Assembly: GCA_002403075.1 (NCBI GenBank)
Contig: DHHB01000015.1
Span: 1 to 21,747 of the forward strand
Length of the DNA stretch: 21,747 nt
Reading direction: 5' to 3'
Source of the DNA: a bacterium UBP1_UBA4783
GTDB taxonomy: Bacteria; Krumholzibacteriota; Krumholzibacteriia; Krumholzibacteriales; Krumholzibacteriaceae
Shown: piece by piece, positions 1 through 8,312 of the stretch
How the letters are laid out: every line of letters starts with the position of its first letter
Position numbering within the stretch: the stretch's first letter is position 1
Program-made: the position numbers and the translations under genes
The notes under the pieces: model-generated
The model's database searches: none
What the model was told of the DNA's origin: nothing
The model's input: the letters and a program-made list of their open reading frames with translations, nothing else

Positions 1-162
1 CGCGAGGCGATCGGCGGGGAGCGGATCGGCCCCGCCGCCGCGCGCGACGCGGCGGCGGACATGCGGAAGATCGCGCTCGCCTCGGAGAGCCTGCGGCGGA
101 ACGCCGATCCCGAGCTGACGCTGGCGCACCTCCTCCTTGATTTGACCGGCGCATGGTATTAG
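1..162 (+). CDS. holB: C-terminal end of a probable DNA polymerase III delta-prime subunit (partial)
   Basis: An open frame enters from the left edge and ends at TAG 160-162, giving the last 53 residues of a protein. The tail is helical and charged, and finishes with RRNADPELTLAHLLLDL followed by GAWY. That pattern (an N-x-(N/D)-xx-L-x-L-xx-LLL-xL helix) is typical of the C-terminal collar domain of clamp-loader delta-prime/gamma-type subunits. Context supports this: in many bacteria holB is directly followed by the PSP1/RicT gene and then metG and tatD, exactly the order here. The part carrying ATPase-like motifs is outside the window, so the assignment rests on the short tail plus gene order. 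Another protein with a helical C terminus cannot be excluded. Confidence 0.55.
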   Translation, partial: REAIGGERIGPAAARDAAADMRKIALASESLRRNADPELTLAHLLLDLTGAWY

Positions 163-172
163 ATTGAACGGC

Positions 173-1027
173 ATGGAAATAATCGAAGTGCAATTCAAAG
201 CCCAGCGGAAGGAGTTCTACCGGAACGCCAAGGCGCTGTACCTGCGCACCGGCAACCACTGCATCGTGCAGGCCGACCGCGGGGAGGACATGGGGTTCAT
301 CATTTCGATCACCCGGGCGGAGCCGAGCGAGATCGAGGCCGACCTCAAGGAGGTGCTCCGCCACGCGACCGAGCAGGACGTCGGCCGGCTCGCCGAGATA
401 CGCGCGAAGGAGGCGGACGCCCTCAAGGTCTGCCAGCAGAAGGTCGCCGAGCACAAGCTCCCGATGAAGCTCGTCGACGTCGAGAACCAGTTCGACGGCA
501 ACAAGATCACCTTCTACTTCACGTCCGAGGGACGGATCGATTTCCGCGAGCTCGTCAAGGACCTCGCCGGGGTGTTCCGCACGCGGATCGATCTCCGGCA
601 GATCGGCGTCCGCGACGAGGCGCGCCGCTTCGACGGGATGGGCATGTGCGGGAGGCGGCTCTGCTGCGCGACGTGGCTCAAGGATTTCGAGCCGGTGACC
701 CTCAAGATGGCCAAGGACCAGAACCTCCCGCTCACGCCGACGAAGATATCCGGCGCCTGCGGGCGCCTCATGTGCTGTCTCGATTACGAGCTCGAGTACT
801 ACAAGGAGCTCACGAAGGAGATCCCGAAGATCGGGAGCAAGGTCAACGTTTTCGGCGGCGAGCACCGCATCGAGAAGGTCGACATCTTCAACCGCTCGGT
901 GATGCTGACCGACGCCGATCGGAACGTGGTCTCCGTTCAGCTCGAGCTGCTCCAAGACGAGCTCCGGAAGGAGCCCCCCGCGGAAACCAAGGCGAAGGAC
1001 GACCCGCCGAAGCCGTCCGGCCGGTAG
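173..1027 (+). CDS. ricT: PSP1 domain protein, RicT (YaaT) family regulator
   Basis: This 284-residue protein belongs to the PSP1 C-terminal domain family. In Bacillus the member RicT (YaaT) joins RicA and RicF in a Fe-S-containing complex that affects RNase Y-dependent mRNA maturation, sporulation and competence. The diagnostic feature is the cysteine pattern MCGRRLCC (Cys159, 164, 165) and ACGRLMCC (Cys196, 201, 202), which matches the conserved cluster-ligand region of the family. The C-terminal 25 residues are a charged Lys/Pro tail. ATG 173 was chosen because the protein then opens with MEIIEVQFK, the usual family start; a TTG at 164 would add three residues. No clear Shine-Dalgarno is present, and the start lies 10 nt after the preceding stop, suggesting translational coupling. 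No ricA or ricF is visible in the window. Confidence 0.88.
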   Translation: MEIIEVQFKAQRKEFYRNAKALYLRTGNHCIVQADRGEDMGFIISITRAEPSEIEADLKEVLRHATEQDVGRLAEIRAKEADALKVCQQKVAEHKLPMKLVDVENQFDGNKITFYFTSEGRIDFRELVKDLAGVFRTRIDLRQIGVRDEARRFDGMGMCGRRLCCATWLKDFEPVTLKMAKDQNLPLTPTKISGACGRLMCCLDYELEYYKELTKEIPKIGSKVNVFGGEHRIEKVDIFNRSVMLTDADRNVVSVQLELLQDELRKEPPAETKAKDDPPKPSGR

Positions 1028-1079
1028 CGGACGCCCGGCCCTTCGCGCCGCGCCCGTGCCGCGCGCCCCGAAAGGACGC

Positions 1080-2615
1080 ATGAGCGAGCGATTCTACATC
1101 ACGACCGCGATCGATTACGTGAACCAGAAGCCGCATCTCGGCACGGCGTACGAGAAGATCGGCGCCGATTGCATGGCGCGCTACAAGCGGCTCGCGGGGT
1201 TCGACGTGCGCTTTCTCATGGGGAACGACGAGCATTCGACGAACGTCGAGCGCGAGGCGATCGCCCGGGGCCTCGATCCCCTCGAGTACTGCCGCGCGAT
1301 GTCCGAGGAGTTCCGGGCCGCGTGGAAGGCCCTCGACATCTCGTACGACGACTTCATCCACACGACGGAGGAGCGCCACGTGCGCTCCGTGCGGGAGCTC
1401 TTCGAGCGGATCCACCGCAACGGCTACATCTACAAGGGAAAGTACGAGGGGTTCTACTGCGAATCGTGCGAGGAGTTCATCGTCGAGAAGGATCTCGTCG
1501 ACGGACTCTGCCCGCGCCACAAGCTGGCGCCGAAGATCATCCGCGAGGAGAATTGGTTCTTCGCCCTTTCGCGCTTTCAGGAGCCGCTGCTGCGCCACTT
1601 CGGGGAGCATCCGGATTTCGTCCGCCCCCAGATCCGCCGCAACGAGGTCATGAACGTCATCACGGGCGGGCTCGAGGACGTCTCGATTTCCCGCGCCGGC
1701 AAGACGTGGGGCATCCCGCTTCCCATCGACGCCTCGCACGTGATCTACGTGTGGTTCGACGCGCTGACGAACTACATCTCGGCGCTCGGCTTCGGCGGCG
1801 GCGACCCGGCGCTCTTCGACCGGTACTGGCCGGCGGACGTCCACGTGATCGGAAAGGACATCACGCGGTTTCATTGCATCATCTGGCCGGCGATGCTCAT
1901 GGCGGGCGGCGTCGAGCCGCCGCGCTCCGTGTTCGCGCATGGCTTCATCTCGCTCGGCGGCGAGAAGATGAGCAAGACGCGCGGAAACGTCGTCGATCCC
2001 GTCAGGATGGCGGGGGCGTTCGGCTCGGACGCGCTGCGGTACCTCCTACTGCGCGAGGTGCCGTTCGACCGCGACGGGGACATCTCGGACGAGGTTTTCC
2101 TCGGACGCTACAACGCCGACCTCGCGAACGACGTCGGCAACCTGCTGAGCCGGACCGTCGCCATGGTGTCGAAGTACCTCGGCGGCTCGGTCGATGCGGG
2201 ACCGCCCGGGGACGGCGGGTGGTTCGGCGGGGAGCTCGCGTCCGCGCTCGAGTCCTACCGGGCCCACATGGACCGGATGGAGTTCTCCCGGGCGCTCGGC
2301 GCGTACTGGGCGGTCATTCAGCGCGCAAACCGCTTCATCGAGGAGCGGCGGCCGTGGGACATCGCGAAGGACCCCGCCCGCCGCGGCGAGCTCGAGGAGA
2401 CCTTCCGCGAGCTGCTGGCGGCGCTGCGGACGACGGGCGTCGTTCTCGCGCCGTTCATGCCCGGCAAGATGAGGGAGCTGCTCGGCGCGCTCGGCGCTGA
2501 GCGTCTCACGCTCGCCGATCTACCCGAGGCAGCGGTCGGCGCGTCGGGGCTCGCGCCGCGTTCGCCGCTCTTCCCCCGCATCAAGCCCGAGGACGCGGGC
2601 CGCATCGCCGGCTGA
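1080..2615 (+). CDS. metG: Methionyl-tRNA synthetase (short form)
   Basis: This enzyme charges tRNA-Met with methionine in the cytoplasm. The protein has 511 residues and shows the class I signatures: PHLGTAYE at residues 18-25 (HIGH motif) and KMSKT at 296-300 (KMSKS motif). The connective-peptide zinc knuckle is C127-x2-C130 with C144-x2-H147, a single-knuckle CCCH type like that of Thermus-type enzymes. The anticodon-binding helical domain fills the C-terminal third, including the RPWDIAKD motif. It ends near residue 511 and so lacks the C-terminal EMAP/tRNA-binding dimerisation domain seen in longer bacterial forms. ATG 1080 is chosen because AAAGGA lies 4-9 bases upstream; a GTG at 1056 would add eight unconserved residues. 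The ricT-metG-tatD-rsmA order is widely conserved. Confidence 0.96.
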   Translation: MSERFYITTAIDYVNQKPHLGTAYEKIGADCMARYKRLAGFDVRFLMGNDEHSTNVEREAIARGLDPLEYCRAMSEEFRAAWKALDISYDDFIHTTEERHVRSVRELFERIHRNGYIYKGKYEGFYCESCEEFIVEKDLVDGLCPRHKLAPKIIREENWFFALSRFQEPLLRHFGEHPDFVRPQIRRNEVMNVITGGLEDVSISRAGKTWGIPLPIDASHVIYVWFDALTNYISALGFGGGDPALFDRYWPADVHVIGKDITRFHCIIWPAMLMAGGVEPPRSVFAHGFISLGGEKMSKTRGNVVDPVRMAGAFGSDALRYLLLREVPFDRDGDISDEVFLGRYNADLANDVGNLLSRTVAMVSKYLGGSVDAGPPGDGGWFGGELASALESYRAHMDRMEFSRALGAYWAVIQRANRFIEERRPWDIAKDPARRGELEETFRELLAALRTTGVVLAPFMPGKMRELLGALGAERLTLADLPEAAVGASGLAPRSPLFPRIKPEDAGRIAG

Positions 2616-2677
2616 CGGCCGGTCGCGTGCCGTCGCGGAGCGGGACGGCGGGGCGTCGCCCCGAGAACGGACAGCGC

Positions 2678-4078
2678 ATGCTCATCGACTCCCACGTTCA
2701 TCTCGATATGCGGGAGTTCCGGGGCGACCTCGACGCGGTCGTGGAGCGCGCCGCCGCCGCGGGCGTGGTCGAGATGCTCCAGATCTGCTACGACGCGGGC
2801 TCGATCGACGCGACGGTCTCGCTCGCCGAGCGGTATCCGCGGGTCTTCGGCGCGGCCGGCATCCATCCACACGACGCGAAGAGCTGGAGCGGGGAGGTCG
2901 AGCGCAGGATCCGCTCGGCGCTCGCGCGGCCCAAGATCCTCGCCGTCGGGGAGATCGGACTCGATTACTACCGCGATCTCTCTCCCCGCGACGTCCAGCG
3001 AGACGTCTTCAGGCGCCAGATCCGCATCGCCCTCGAGACGCGCAAGCCGATCGTCGTCCATTCGCGGGAGGCCTTTCCCGACACGATCGCGATCCTGCGC
3101 GAGGAGGGCGCCTCGCGCGTCGGCGGCGTCTTCCACGCCTTCCCGGGCGGCCCCGCCGAGGCGGTCGAAGCGCTCGCGGCCGGCTTTCTCGTCGGCGTCG
3201 GGGGACCCCTCACCTACCGGAACTCGCGCCTCCCGGAGACGGCGTCGCGCCTGCCGTCGTCGGGGTTCGTGCTCGAGACCGATTGCCCGTACCTTCCGCC
3301 CGAGCCCTACCGCGGAAAGCGCAACGAGCCCGCGTACGTGAGCCTCGTGCGCGACAGGCTCGCGGCGATCCGCGGGGTCGAGCCCGCCGATATCGAGCGC
3401 GCGGCCGCGGCGAGCTACCGCCGCCTGCTCCACGGAGAGCGCCCCGCGGCGCCGTCGATCGCCTACCGGCTCAAGGGGAACGTATATATAAACGTTACCG
3501 GCTCGTGCACGAACGCGTGCGTCTACTGTCCGCGGCTCGGCCGCGACCGGACGCTCTACGGGTACAACCTCGCGCTCGCCTCGGACCCCTCGCCGCGGGA
3601 GATGGCCGAGGCGGCGGCCGCCCTCGCGCGGAGCGCCCAGCCCCGCGAGATCGTCTTTTGCGGCTTCGGAGAGCCGACGTGCCGGCTCGCCGACGTGCTC
3701 GAAACGGCGCGGGCGCTCCGGGGCCTCGGCGTTCCGCTCCGGCTCGACACGAACGGCCACGGCAGCGCGATCGCCCGTCGCGACGTCGTGCCGGAAATCG
3801 CGGCGGTCTTCGACGCCGTTTCGGTGAGCCTCGGCGCGCACGACGCCGCCTCCTACGCGCGCCTCTGCCGGCCGGACCGCGGCGGCGAGCGGACGTTCGA
3901 CGCCGTTCTCGACTTCATCGGGCGCGCTTCGGCATCGAAGATGCAATGCACCGTGACGGTTCTCGATTATCCGGGGGTCGACGTCGACGCGGCGCGCGCG
4001 CTCGCGGCGGAGTTCCCCGGCGCGGCGTTCCGCCTGAGGCGGTATCACATTCGGGCCGACGGAAAGACGGGCGTATGA
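2678..4078 (+). CDS. TatD-family metal-dependent hydrolase fused to a TatD-associated radical SAM domain
   Basis: This single 466-residue reading frame joins two enzymes. Residues 1-255 are a TatD-type hydrolase (metal-dependent nuclease family) with the expected ligands: HVH at 6-8, E92 in VGEIGLDYY, H128 in IVVHSRE, H153 in VFHAFPGG and D202 in LETDCPYL. Residues 262-466 are a radical SAM domain with CTNACVYC (C277, C281, C284) for a 4Fe-4S cluster and GFGEPT at 329-334 as the SAM-binding 'GGE'-like motif. It resembles the family annotated as TatD-associated radical SAM proteins, whose reaction is not known to me. ATG 2678 gives the canonical TatD opening MLIDSHVHLD; a frame from GTG 2627 would add 17 residues. 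The stop overlaps the rsmA start as ATGA. The substrate of the fusion is unknown. Confidence 0.9.
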   Translation: MLIDSHVHLDMREFRGDLDAVVERAAAAGVVEMLQICYDAGSIDATVSLAERYPRVFGAAGIHPHDAKSWSGEVERRIRSALARPKILAVGEIGLDYYRDLSPRDVQRDVFRRQIRIALETRKPIVVHSREAFPDTIAILREEGASRVGGVFHAFPGGPAEAVEALAAGFLVGVGGPLTYRNSRLPETASRLPSSGFVLETDCPYLPPEPYRGKRNEPAYVSLVRDRLAAIRGVEPADIERAAAASYRRLLHGERPAAPSIAYRLKGNVYINVTGSCTNACVYCPRLGRDRTLYGYNLALASDPSPREMAEAAAALARSAQPREIVFCGFGEPTCRLADVLETARALRGLGVPLRLDTNGHGSAIARRDVVPEIAAVFDAVSVSLGAHDAASYARLCRPDRGGERTFDAVLDFIGRASASKMQCTVTVLDYPGVDVDAARALAAEFPGAAFRLRRYHIRADGKTGV

Positions 4079-4911
4079 CCTCGATCGAACGGAGCTTCCC
4101 GCGGGCGAGAAAAAGCCTCGGGCAGAACTTTCTCGCCTCGCCCGCCGTGGCCGGGCGGATCGTCTCCGCGCTCGGACCCGCGGCGGGGGAGCTCGTTCTC
4201 GAGATCGGCCCGGGACACGGCGCGCTCACCGCGCCGCTCGCCGCGACGGGGGCGAGGGTCGCCGCGTTCGAGATCGACGAGACGCTCGCCGGGCGCCTGC
4301 GGGAAACCTACGCAGCGGAGCCGCGCGTCGAGATCGTCCGCGCGGACATACGCGGCGTGGATCTCGACGCCGAGGCCGCCGCCCGCGGCTTCGCGGCGTT
4401 CAAGCTCGCCGGCAACATCCCGTACCGCCTCACGAGCACGATCCTGATCGATCTCGTCCGGTGGCGCAGCCTCGCCGCGGCCGCGCTCATGGTGCAGCGC
4501 GAGGTCGGCGAGCGGATACTCGCCGCGCCCGGCACGCGCGCCTGCGGTATCCTCTCGATTTTTCTCCGGAGCTACTTTACAATAGAAAGGGTCATGACGG
4601 TCCGCCCCGGGTCTTTCACGCCGCCCCCGAAAGTGATGAGCGTCGTTCTAGGATTCACGCCCGCCGTTCAGGAGCGCGCCCCCCGCGACAGGCTCGATTT
4701 TCTCGCGTTCCTCAAGACCGGTTTCGCGCACAGGCGCAAGAAGCTCCGCGGCGCGGCGGACGCGCTCGCGGGCGGAAGGGCGCCGGCGCTCGGGGATCTC
4801 GCCGCGCTCACGGGGATCGATTTCGACGCGCGGCCGGAGCAGCTCGCGCTCGAGCGGTGGTTCGCGCTCTACACGGCGCTGCGGCGCCCGGCCGGCGGAG
4901 GCGGAGCATGA
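4075..4911 (+). CDS. rsmA: 16S rRNA (adenine1518-N6/adenine1519-N6)-dimethyltransferase
   Basis: RsmA (KsgA) dimethylates two adjacent adenines near the 3' end of 16S rRNA late in small-subunit assembly. The 278-residue protein has the family signatures: KSLGQNFL at residues 13-20, the SAM-binding motif LEIGPGHGALT at 42-52, the acidic loop FEIDE at 65-69, and NIPY at 114-117 (catalytic N-x-P-Y). VQREVGERI and SFTPPPKV follow in the expected order. Length and domain order are normal. The ATG at 4075 overlaps the stop of the TatD-radical SAM gene by four bases (ATGA). Its own stop overlaps the next gene in the same way, so the three genes look translationally coupled. Confidence 0.96.
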   Translation: MTSIERSFPRARKSLGQNFLASPAVAGRIVSALGPAAGELVLEIGPGHGALTAPLAATGARVAAFEIDETLAGRLRETYAAEPRVEIVRADIRGVDLDAEAAARGFAAFKLAGNIPYRLTSTILIDLVRWRSLAAAALMVQREVGERILAAPGTRACGILSIFLRSYFTIERVMTVRPGSFTPPPKVMSVVLGFTPAVQERAPRDRLDFLAFLKTGFAHRRKKLRGAADALAGGRAPALGDLAALTGIDFDARPEQLALERWFALYTALRRPAGGGGA

Positions 4912-6986
4912 CGAGGCCCGCGGCGATCTCCCTGTTCTTCTGCGCGATCCTCTCCGTGTGCGTCGCGGCCTGTCCGTCGCGCGCGGCCGCCCGCCCGCTT
5001 CCCGCCGAGGCGGCGCCCGCCGCGGGTTCGTCCGCGGGGCCCGCCGCGAGTCCCGCCGACACGACCGTCCAGGCCGGCGATACCTCCGCCGCGGCGCGGC
5101 AGACCGGCTCGCTCCTCTCCCGCATGGCGGCTCAAGGCGCCGATACCGCGGCCGCCGCCCCGGCGGCGGCGAAGACGGACCGCGTCGTTCCGGCGAACGG
5201 CACGTTCATCAAGGCGAACGAGAACGACGTGAGCCTCGCCAACACCTCCAGAATCTCGATCGACCCGGGTTCGGGCTGGACGCTCTCGAGCATGCTCTCC
5301 GCCGAGGAGCGCCGCTACCGCACGCAGAAGATCACCGATGTCAGCGAGAACTTCATGGCCCAGGCGACGAAGGTGTCGGAGGGGTTCTACGCTCTCAACA
5401 TCGGCGTCGGACAGAACTACAGCAAGAAGAAGACCCTCGGCCTCGGGAGGTTCGGCAAGGACATCGTCATCGACAACCAGTCGGCCAACGCCGCCTACAG
5501 CCTCGTCTCGCCGCTGCTCGGCGCGGCGGCGTCGCGTCTCACCGTTCAGGCGGAGGGCCGCCGCGGGACGAACGATTTCAAGTTCGACCGCTCTGCCGCG
5601 GGGAGCGTGAGCGGGTCGGTCGCGTACGCAGCGGGGGCGCTCGGCGTGAGCGGCGGATTCGGCGCGATGCGCCGGGTCGAGTCGAGCGAGATCGGCACGG
5701 CGAAATTCTCCCGGATGCCGAGCGACGCCGACACGATACGCGCGGGGCTGAGCTACGGCTCGGGCGACAAGAAAACGCTCGACGTGCGCTACCTCCAGAG
5801 CAGCGGCGTCGAGCGGAGGGTCATGCCGCCGCTCGGCAACTCCCTCGAGATTCTCGACGATCCGTCGAAGGCCGAGCGGGAGGAGGCGCGCGGGGAGCTC
5901 CGCCAGCTCGACGTCCGGTCGTCGCTCGTTCCCTTCTCGTATCTCTCCATGGACGTGCGTTTCATGCACAAGCTCGACAGCCAGAAATACCTCGTCGACA
6001 GCCGCCGGTCCGGCGAGAGCGAGAACACCTCGATCGAAGCGACGGGTGCCTATCGGTACGCGAAGTCGGGGACGCTCCGGCTCAGCGTGTCGAGGGGCGA
6101 GCGGGTCAACGACTACGGCCCGAAATCGCTCTCGAGCATGACGATCCGCGAGTACTCGCTCCGCGGGGGGATCACGCAGCTCATCGGCGATTCGCTCCAG
6201 TTCACGGCGAACGGTTCGGGACGGCTCCAGCAGAACTTCTACAAGCAGAGCGGCGTGAATCCGCGCGACGCCGACGACCTCTCCTACAGCGGCGACGCGA
6301 CGCTGCGGGCGAAGATCCTCCCGCGCGTCTCCGCCGACATCACGGCCGCCGCTTCGCGATCCGAGAAGATCTACATCGACGGGACCCTCTCCGGCGACAA
6401 CCGCGTCGATTACCAGTACCGGCTCGGGCCCACCATCCGCCTCAAGCCGCTCCGCTGGATCAGCCTCACGCAGGATTACATCGTCAAGATCGAGTACACC
6501 GATTTTCTCTTCACCGAGGCCAAGAACTACCTCAACCGCACGACGACGCTGAACACGCGGGCGGACATGAACCCGACCCGGCGCACCGCGATACTCTTCC
6601 GGCACAGCTATCTCATGAAGGACACGGGGAGCTACCTGCAGAGGGAGGGGCGGGAGCTGTACAGCCCGAACAGCAAGAACGTGGAGCACACGCTCGCGTT
6701 CGACGTCAGATACATGCTGAGCCCCGAGTTTCTCCTCAAGGCGCAAGCGGATTTCCGGACGCAGGAGAGCGGCATATACGGCGTGGTCGGCCCGCGCCGG
6801 GCGATCGTTCGGACGACGGTCTACGATTCGGGAGGATTCAAGGTCGGATTCATGAGGAAAAAAGAGATCTGGAACGCCGGGAGCGTCGATCTCGACGTCG
6901 CCTACGCGCGCAACTACGGCACGTACATCACCGAGGCGAGGAAGCAATACTGGGAAGTCAACTCGGCGGTCAATCTGAAGTTCTAG
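4908..6986 (+). CDS. Predicted outer-membrane beta-barrel protein (function unknown)
   Basis: I do not recognise a named family for this 692-residue protein. It starts with a hydrophobic export signal (residues 5-22). The sequence VAAC at 19-22 could be a lipobox, or cleavage may follow ASRAAA-type residues as for signal peptidase I. Residues 25-95 are an Ala/Pro/Thr-rich linker. The remaining ~590 residues show alternating polar and hydrophobic strands with many Tyr, Arg and Gly, no membrane helices, and a final strand ending in NLKF. Together these are the pattern of a large outer-membrane beta-barrel with a C-terminal Phe for BAM recognition. The ATG overlaps the rsmA stop as ATGA, and a lipoprotein gene with a strong SD starts 11 bases after its stop. 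A role in transport or envelope structure is inference only. Confidence 0.75.
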   Translation: MTRPAAISLFFCAILSVCVAACPSRAAARPLPAEAAPAAGSSAGPAASPADTTVQAGDTSAAARQTGSLLSRMAAQGADTAAAAPAAAKTDRVVPANGTFIKANENDVSLANTSRISIDPGSGWTLSSMLSAEERRYRTQKITDVSENFMAQATKVSEGFYALNIGVGQNYSKKKTLGLGRFGKDIVIDNQSANAAYSLVSPLLGAAASRLTVQAEGRRGTNDFKFDRSAAGSVSGSVAYAAGALGVSGGFGAMRRVESSEIGTAKFSRMPSDADTIRAGLSYGSGDKKTLDVRYLQSSGVERRVMPPLGNSLEILDDPSKAEREEARGELRQLDVRSSLVPFSYLSMDVRFMHKLDSQKYLVDSRRSGESENTSIEATGAYRYAKSGTLRLSVSRGERVNDYGPKSLSSMTIREYSLRGGITQLIGDSLQFTANGSGRLQQNFYKQSGVNPRDADDLSYSGDATLRAKILPRVSADITAAASRSEKIYIDGTLSGDNRVDYQYRLGPTIRLKPLRWISLTQDYIVKIEYTDFLFTEAKNYLNRTTTLNTRADMNPTRRTAILFRHSYLMKDTGSYLQREGRELYSPNSKNVEHTLAFDVRYMLSPEFLLKAQADFRTQESGIYGVVGPRRAIVRTTVYDSGGFKVGFMRKKEIWNAGSVDLDVAYARNYGTYITEARKQYWEVNSAVNLKF

Positions 6987-6996
6987 GAGGAACGCG

Positions 6997-7584
6997 ATGA
7001 AAAGCGGACTACTCGCCGCGGCTCTCGTTTTCGCGACGCTGTCGGCGCCGGGGTGCATCTTCAACCCGCGGGACGCCGAGCCGCCGGACACGGAGGAGCA
7101 GGATCCCTGGATCGTCCCCAACACCGCGAAGGACGTGTTCCTCAATCTGACGAGCGGATTCGCGTCGAACAAGAACTCCAACTTCGAGCGGAGCCTCGAT
7201 CCGGTGTTCCGTTTCTATCCGCGTCCCGAGGACGAAGCGAACCTCGGCTCCGCGGTGTTCGCGGACTGGACGAAGGACGTCGAGCTCTCGTGGCTCACGA
7301 GGGTCAAGGAAGTATACGCGGGCGAGAGGACGGTCCAGTTCGGCGACAGCGAGGGGCGTTTCGCCTACGAGGACATTCAGGTCGGCGCGGCGACGTTCGA
7401 GGGGCAGTATCTCATCACCCTCGATCCGGGGGACGGGAGCGACGTCGAGACGTACGCCGGGATCGCGCGCTTCATCGTCGTTCAGGGCACGCTGGGCTGG
7501 GTGCTCACCGAGTGGCGGGACCTCGACGTGAACGGCAACTTCGCGACCTCGGGATATCTGCGGGGAACGCTTCGGCCTTTGTGA
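6997..7584 (+). CDS. Small lipoprotein of unknown function, first of three
   Basis: This 195-residue protein has a type II signal peptide: MKSGLL, a hydrophobic stretch, then APGC with the acylated Cys at position 20. A short acidic/proline linker follows, then a mixed alpha/beta domain of about 150 residues. AGGAGG at 6986-6991 sits six bases before the ATG, making this one of the best ribosome-binding sites in the window. Size, the Cys-Ile after the signal, and the pattern TAKDVFLNL...ERSLDPVFRFYP and RFIVVQGTLGW resemble the two following lipoproteins, so it is probably a diverged paralogue. The overall shape suggests an NTF2/SnoaL-like fold, but no catalytic residues can be assigned. It is probably exported to the periplasmic face of a membrane and cotranscribed with the beta-barrel gene just upstream. 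Confidence 0.78.
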   Translation: MKSGLLAAALVFATLSAPGCIFNPRDAEPPDTEEQDPWIVPNTAKDVFLNLTSGFASNKNSNFERSLDPVFRFYPRPEDEANLGSAVFADWTKDVELSWLTRVKEVYAGERTVQFGDSEGRFAYEDIQVGAATFEGQYLITLDPGDGSDVETYAGIARFIVVQGTLGWVLTEWRDLDVNGNFATSGYLRGTLRPL

Positions 7585-7684
7585 CCGGATACCGGCATAG
7601 TAGTTGCGGATAAGATATATCGAACGAAATTGCCGTCTTGATTGTTTCGCGCGGATATGCTATCCTTCCGCAAGGAGGTAGAGT

Positions 7685-8275
7685 ATGCGGAATACGCCTG
7701 CGATGAAGCTTCTATGCCTTTTGCCGCTCCTGTCGCTCCTTGCGGTCTCGGGATGCATTCTGTCCCCGGAGGAGGACCCCACTCCGCCGGATCCGACGGA
7801 CAACTTCAAGCCCCTGACCGACAAAGAGAACGTGATGTATAACCTCGTGCAATCGTACAAGTTCACGGACATCGAGAAGTATCAAGAGCTCCTGCATCCC
7901 GACTACATCTGGCGCAACCAGGAAACGGATGTGACCGAGGGCAAGGTGCCGAGCGAGTTCTACACGAGAGACCAGGATATTCAGGGCACGCTCGGCCTTT
8001 TCAAGGCGAAGCAGGGCACGCACCAGGATCCGAGCGCGGTCGTGGACGCCCTCGAGCTCACGATCCAGCCGGGATCGTGGCAGCAGATTACGGAAGTCGA
8101 CGGCTCGCCGTGCGAGGACTGCTGGGAGACCTCGCGCATCTACGAGATCAACGTGGTGACCCCGACCAAGACGTATTACGGAAACGATCTCGTGAAGTTC
8201 ATCGTGGTCCCCGTGACGGAGGGCGGAAAGAAGCTCTACAAGCTCCGCCGGGGCGACGATATACTCAGCAACTAG
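7685..8275 (+). CDS. Small lipoprotein of unknown function, paralogue with C-x2-C motif
   Basis: This 196-residue lipoprotein has a clear signal peptide ending in AVSGC (acylated Cys24). An acidic proline linker follows, then a domain with LTDKENVMYNL, SYKFTDIEKY and LLHPDYIW. Such a 'helix-helix-LLxPDYxW' opening is typical of NTF2/SnoaL-like small domains. DGSPCEDCWET contains two cysteines (C143, C146) three positions apart, suitable for a disulphide or metal site in the periplasm. The start is fixed by AAGGAGG at 7672-7678, six bases before the ATG; a second Met seven codons in (7703) is less well placed. It is closely related to the next gene: residues 44-80 match it at 25 of 37 positions. 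A 100-base AT-richer gap precedes it, so it may be transcribed separately. The function is unknown. Confidence 0.8.
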   Translation: MRNTPAMKLLCLLPLLSLLAVSGCILSPEEDPTPPDPTDNFKPLTDKENVMYNLVQSYKFTDIEKYQELLHPDYIWRNQETDVTEGKVPSEFYTRDQDIQGTLGLFKAKQGTHQDPSAVVDALELTIQPGSWQQITEVDGSPCEDCWETSRIYEINVVTPTKTYYGNDLVKFIVVPVTEGGKKLYKLRRGDDILSN

Positions 8276-8312
8276 CGGCTTTCGAGTTTCTCGTCGAAAG
8301 GGAAGGAAGCGC

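Noticed and set aside
2649..2662. GGGGCGTCGCCCC palindrome between metG and the TatD fusion as a terminator
   Set aside because: The stem is only five bases with a three-base loop, and no T tract follows. The genes appear cotranscribed.
2318..4048. Long minus-strand open frame opposite metG and the TatD fusion
   Set aside because: The opposite strand carries unmistakable MetG and TatD/radical SAM motifs; the antisense product has only low-complexity Arg/Glu/Ala sequence.
4869..7181. Very long open frame on the minus strand opposite the beta-barrel gene (770 codons)
   Set aside because: It is rich in Arg, Glu, Val and Ala and has no domain signature, typical of an antisense frame in GC-rich DNA. 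The plus-strand frame has signal peptide, barrel pattern and coupled start.
7638..7666. TTGATT and TATCCT with a 17-base spacer upstream of the second lipoprotein
   Set aside because: The predicted start would fall inside the AAGGAGG ribosome-binding site (7672-7678), and both boxes match only four of six positions. A weak or different promoter may still exist in the 100-base gap.
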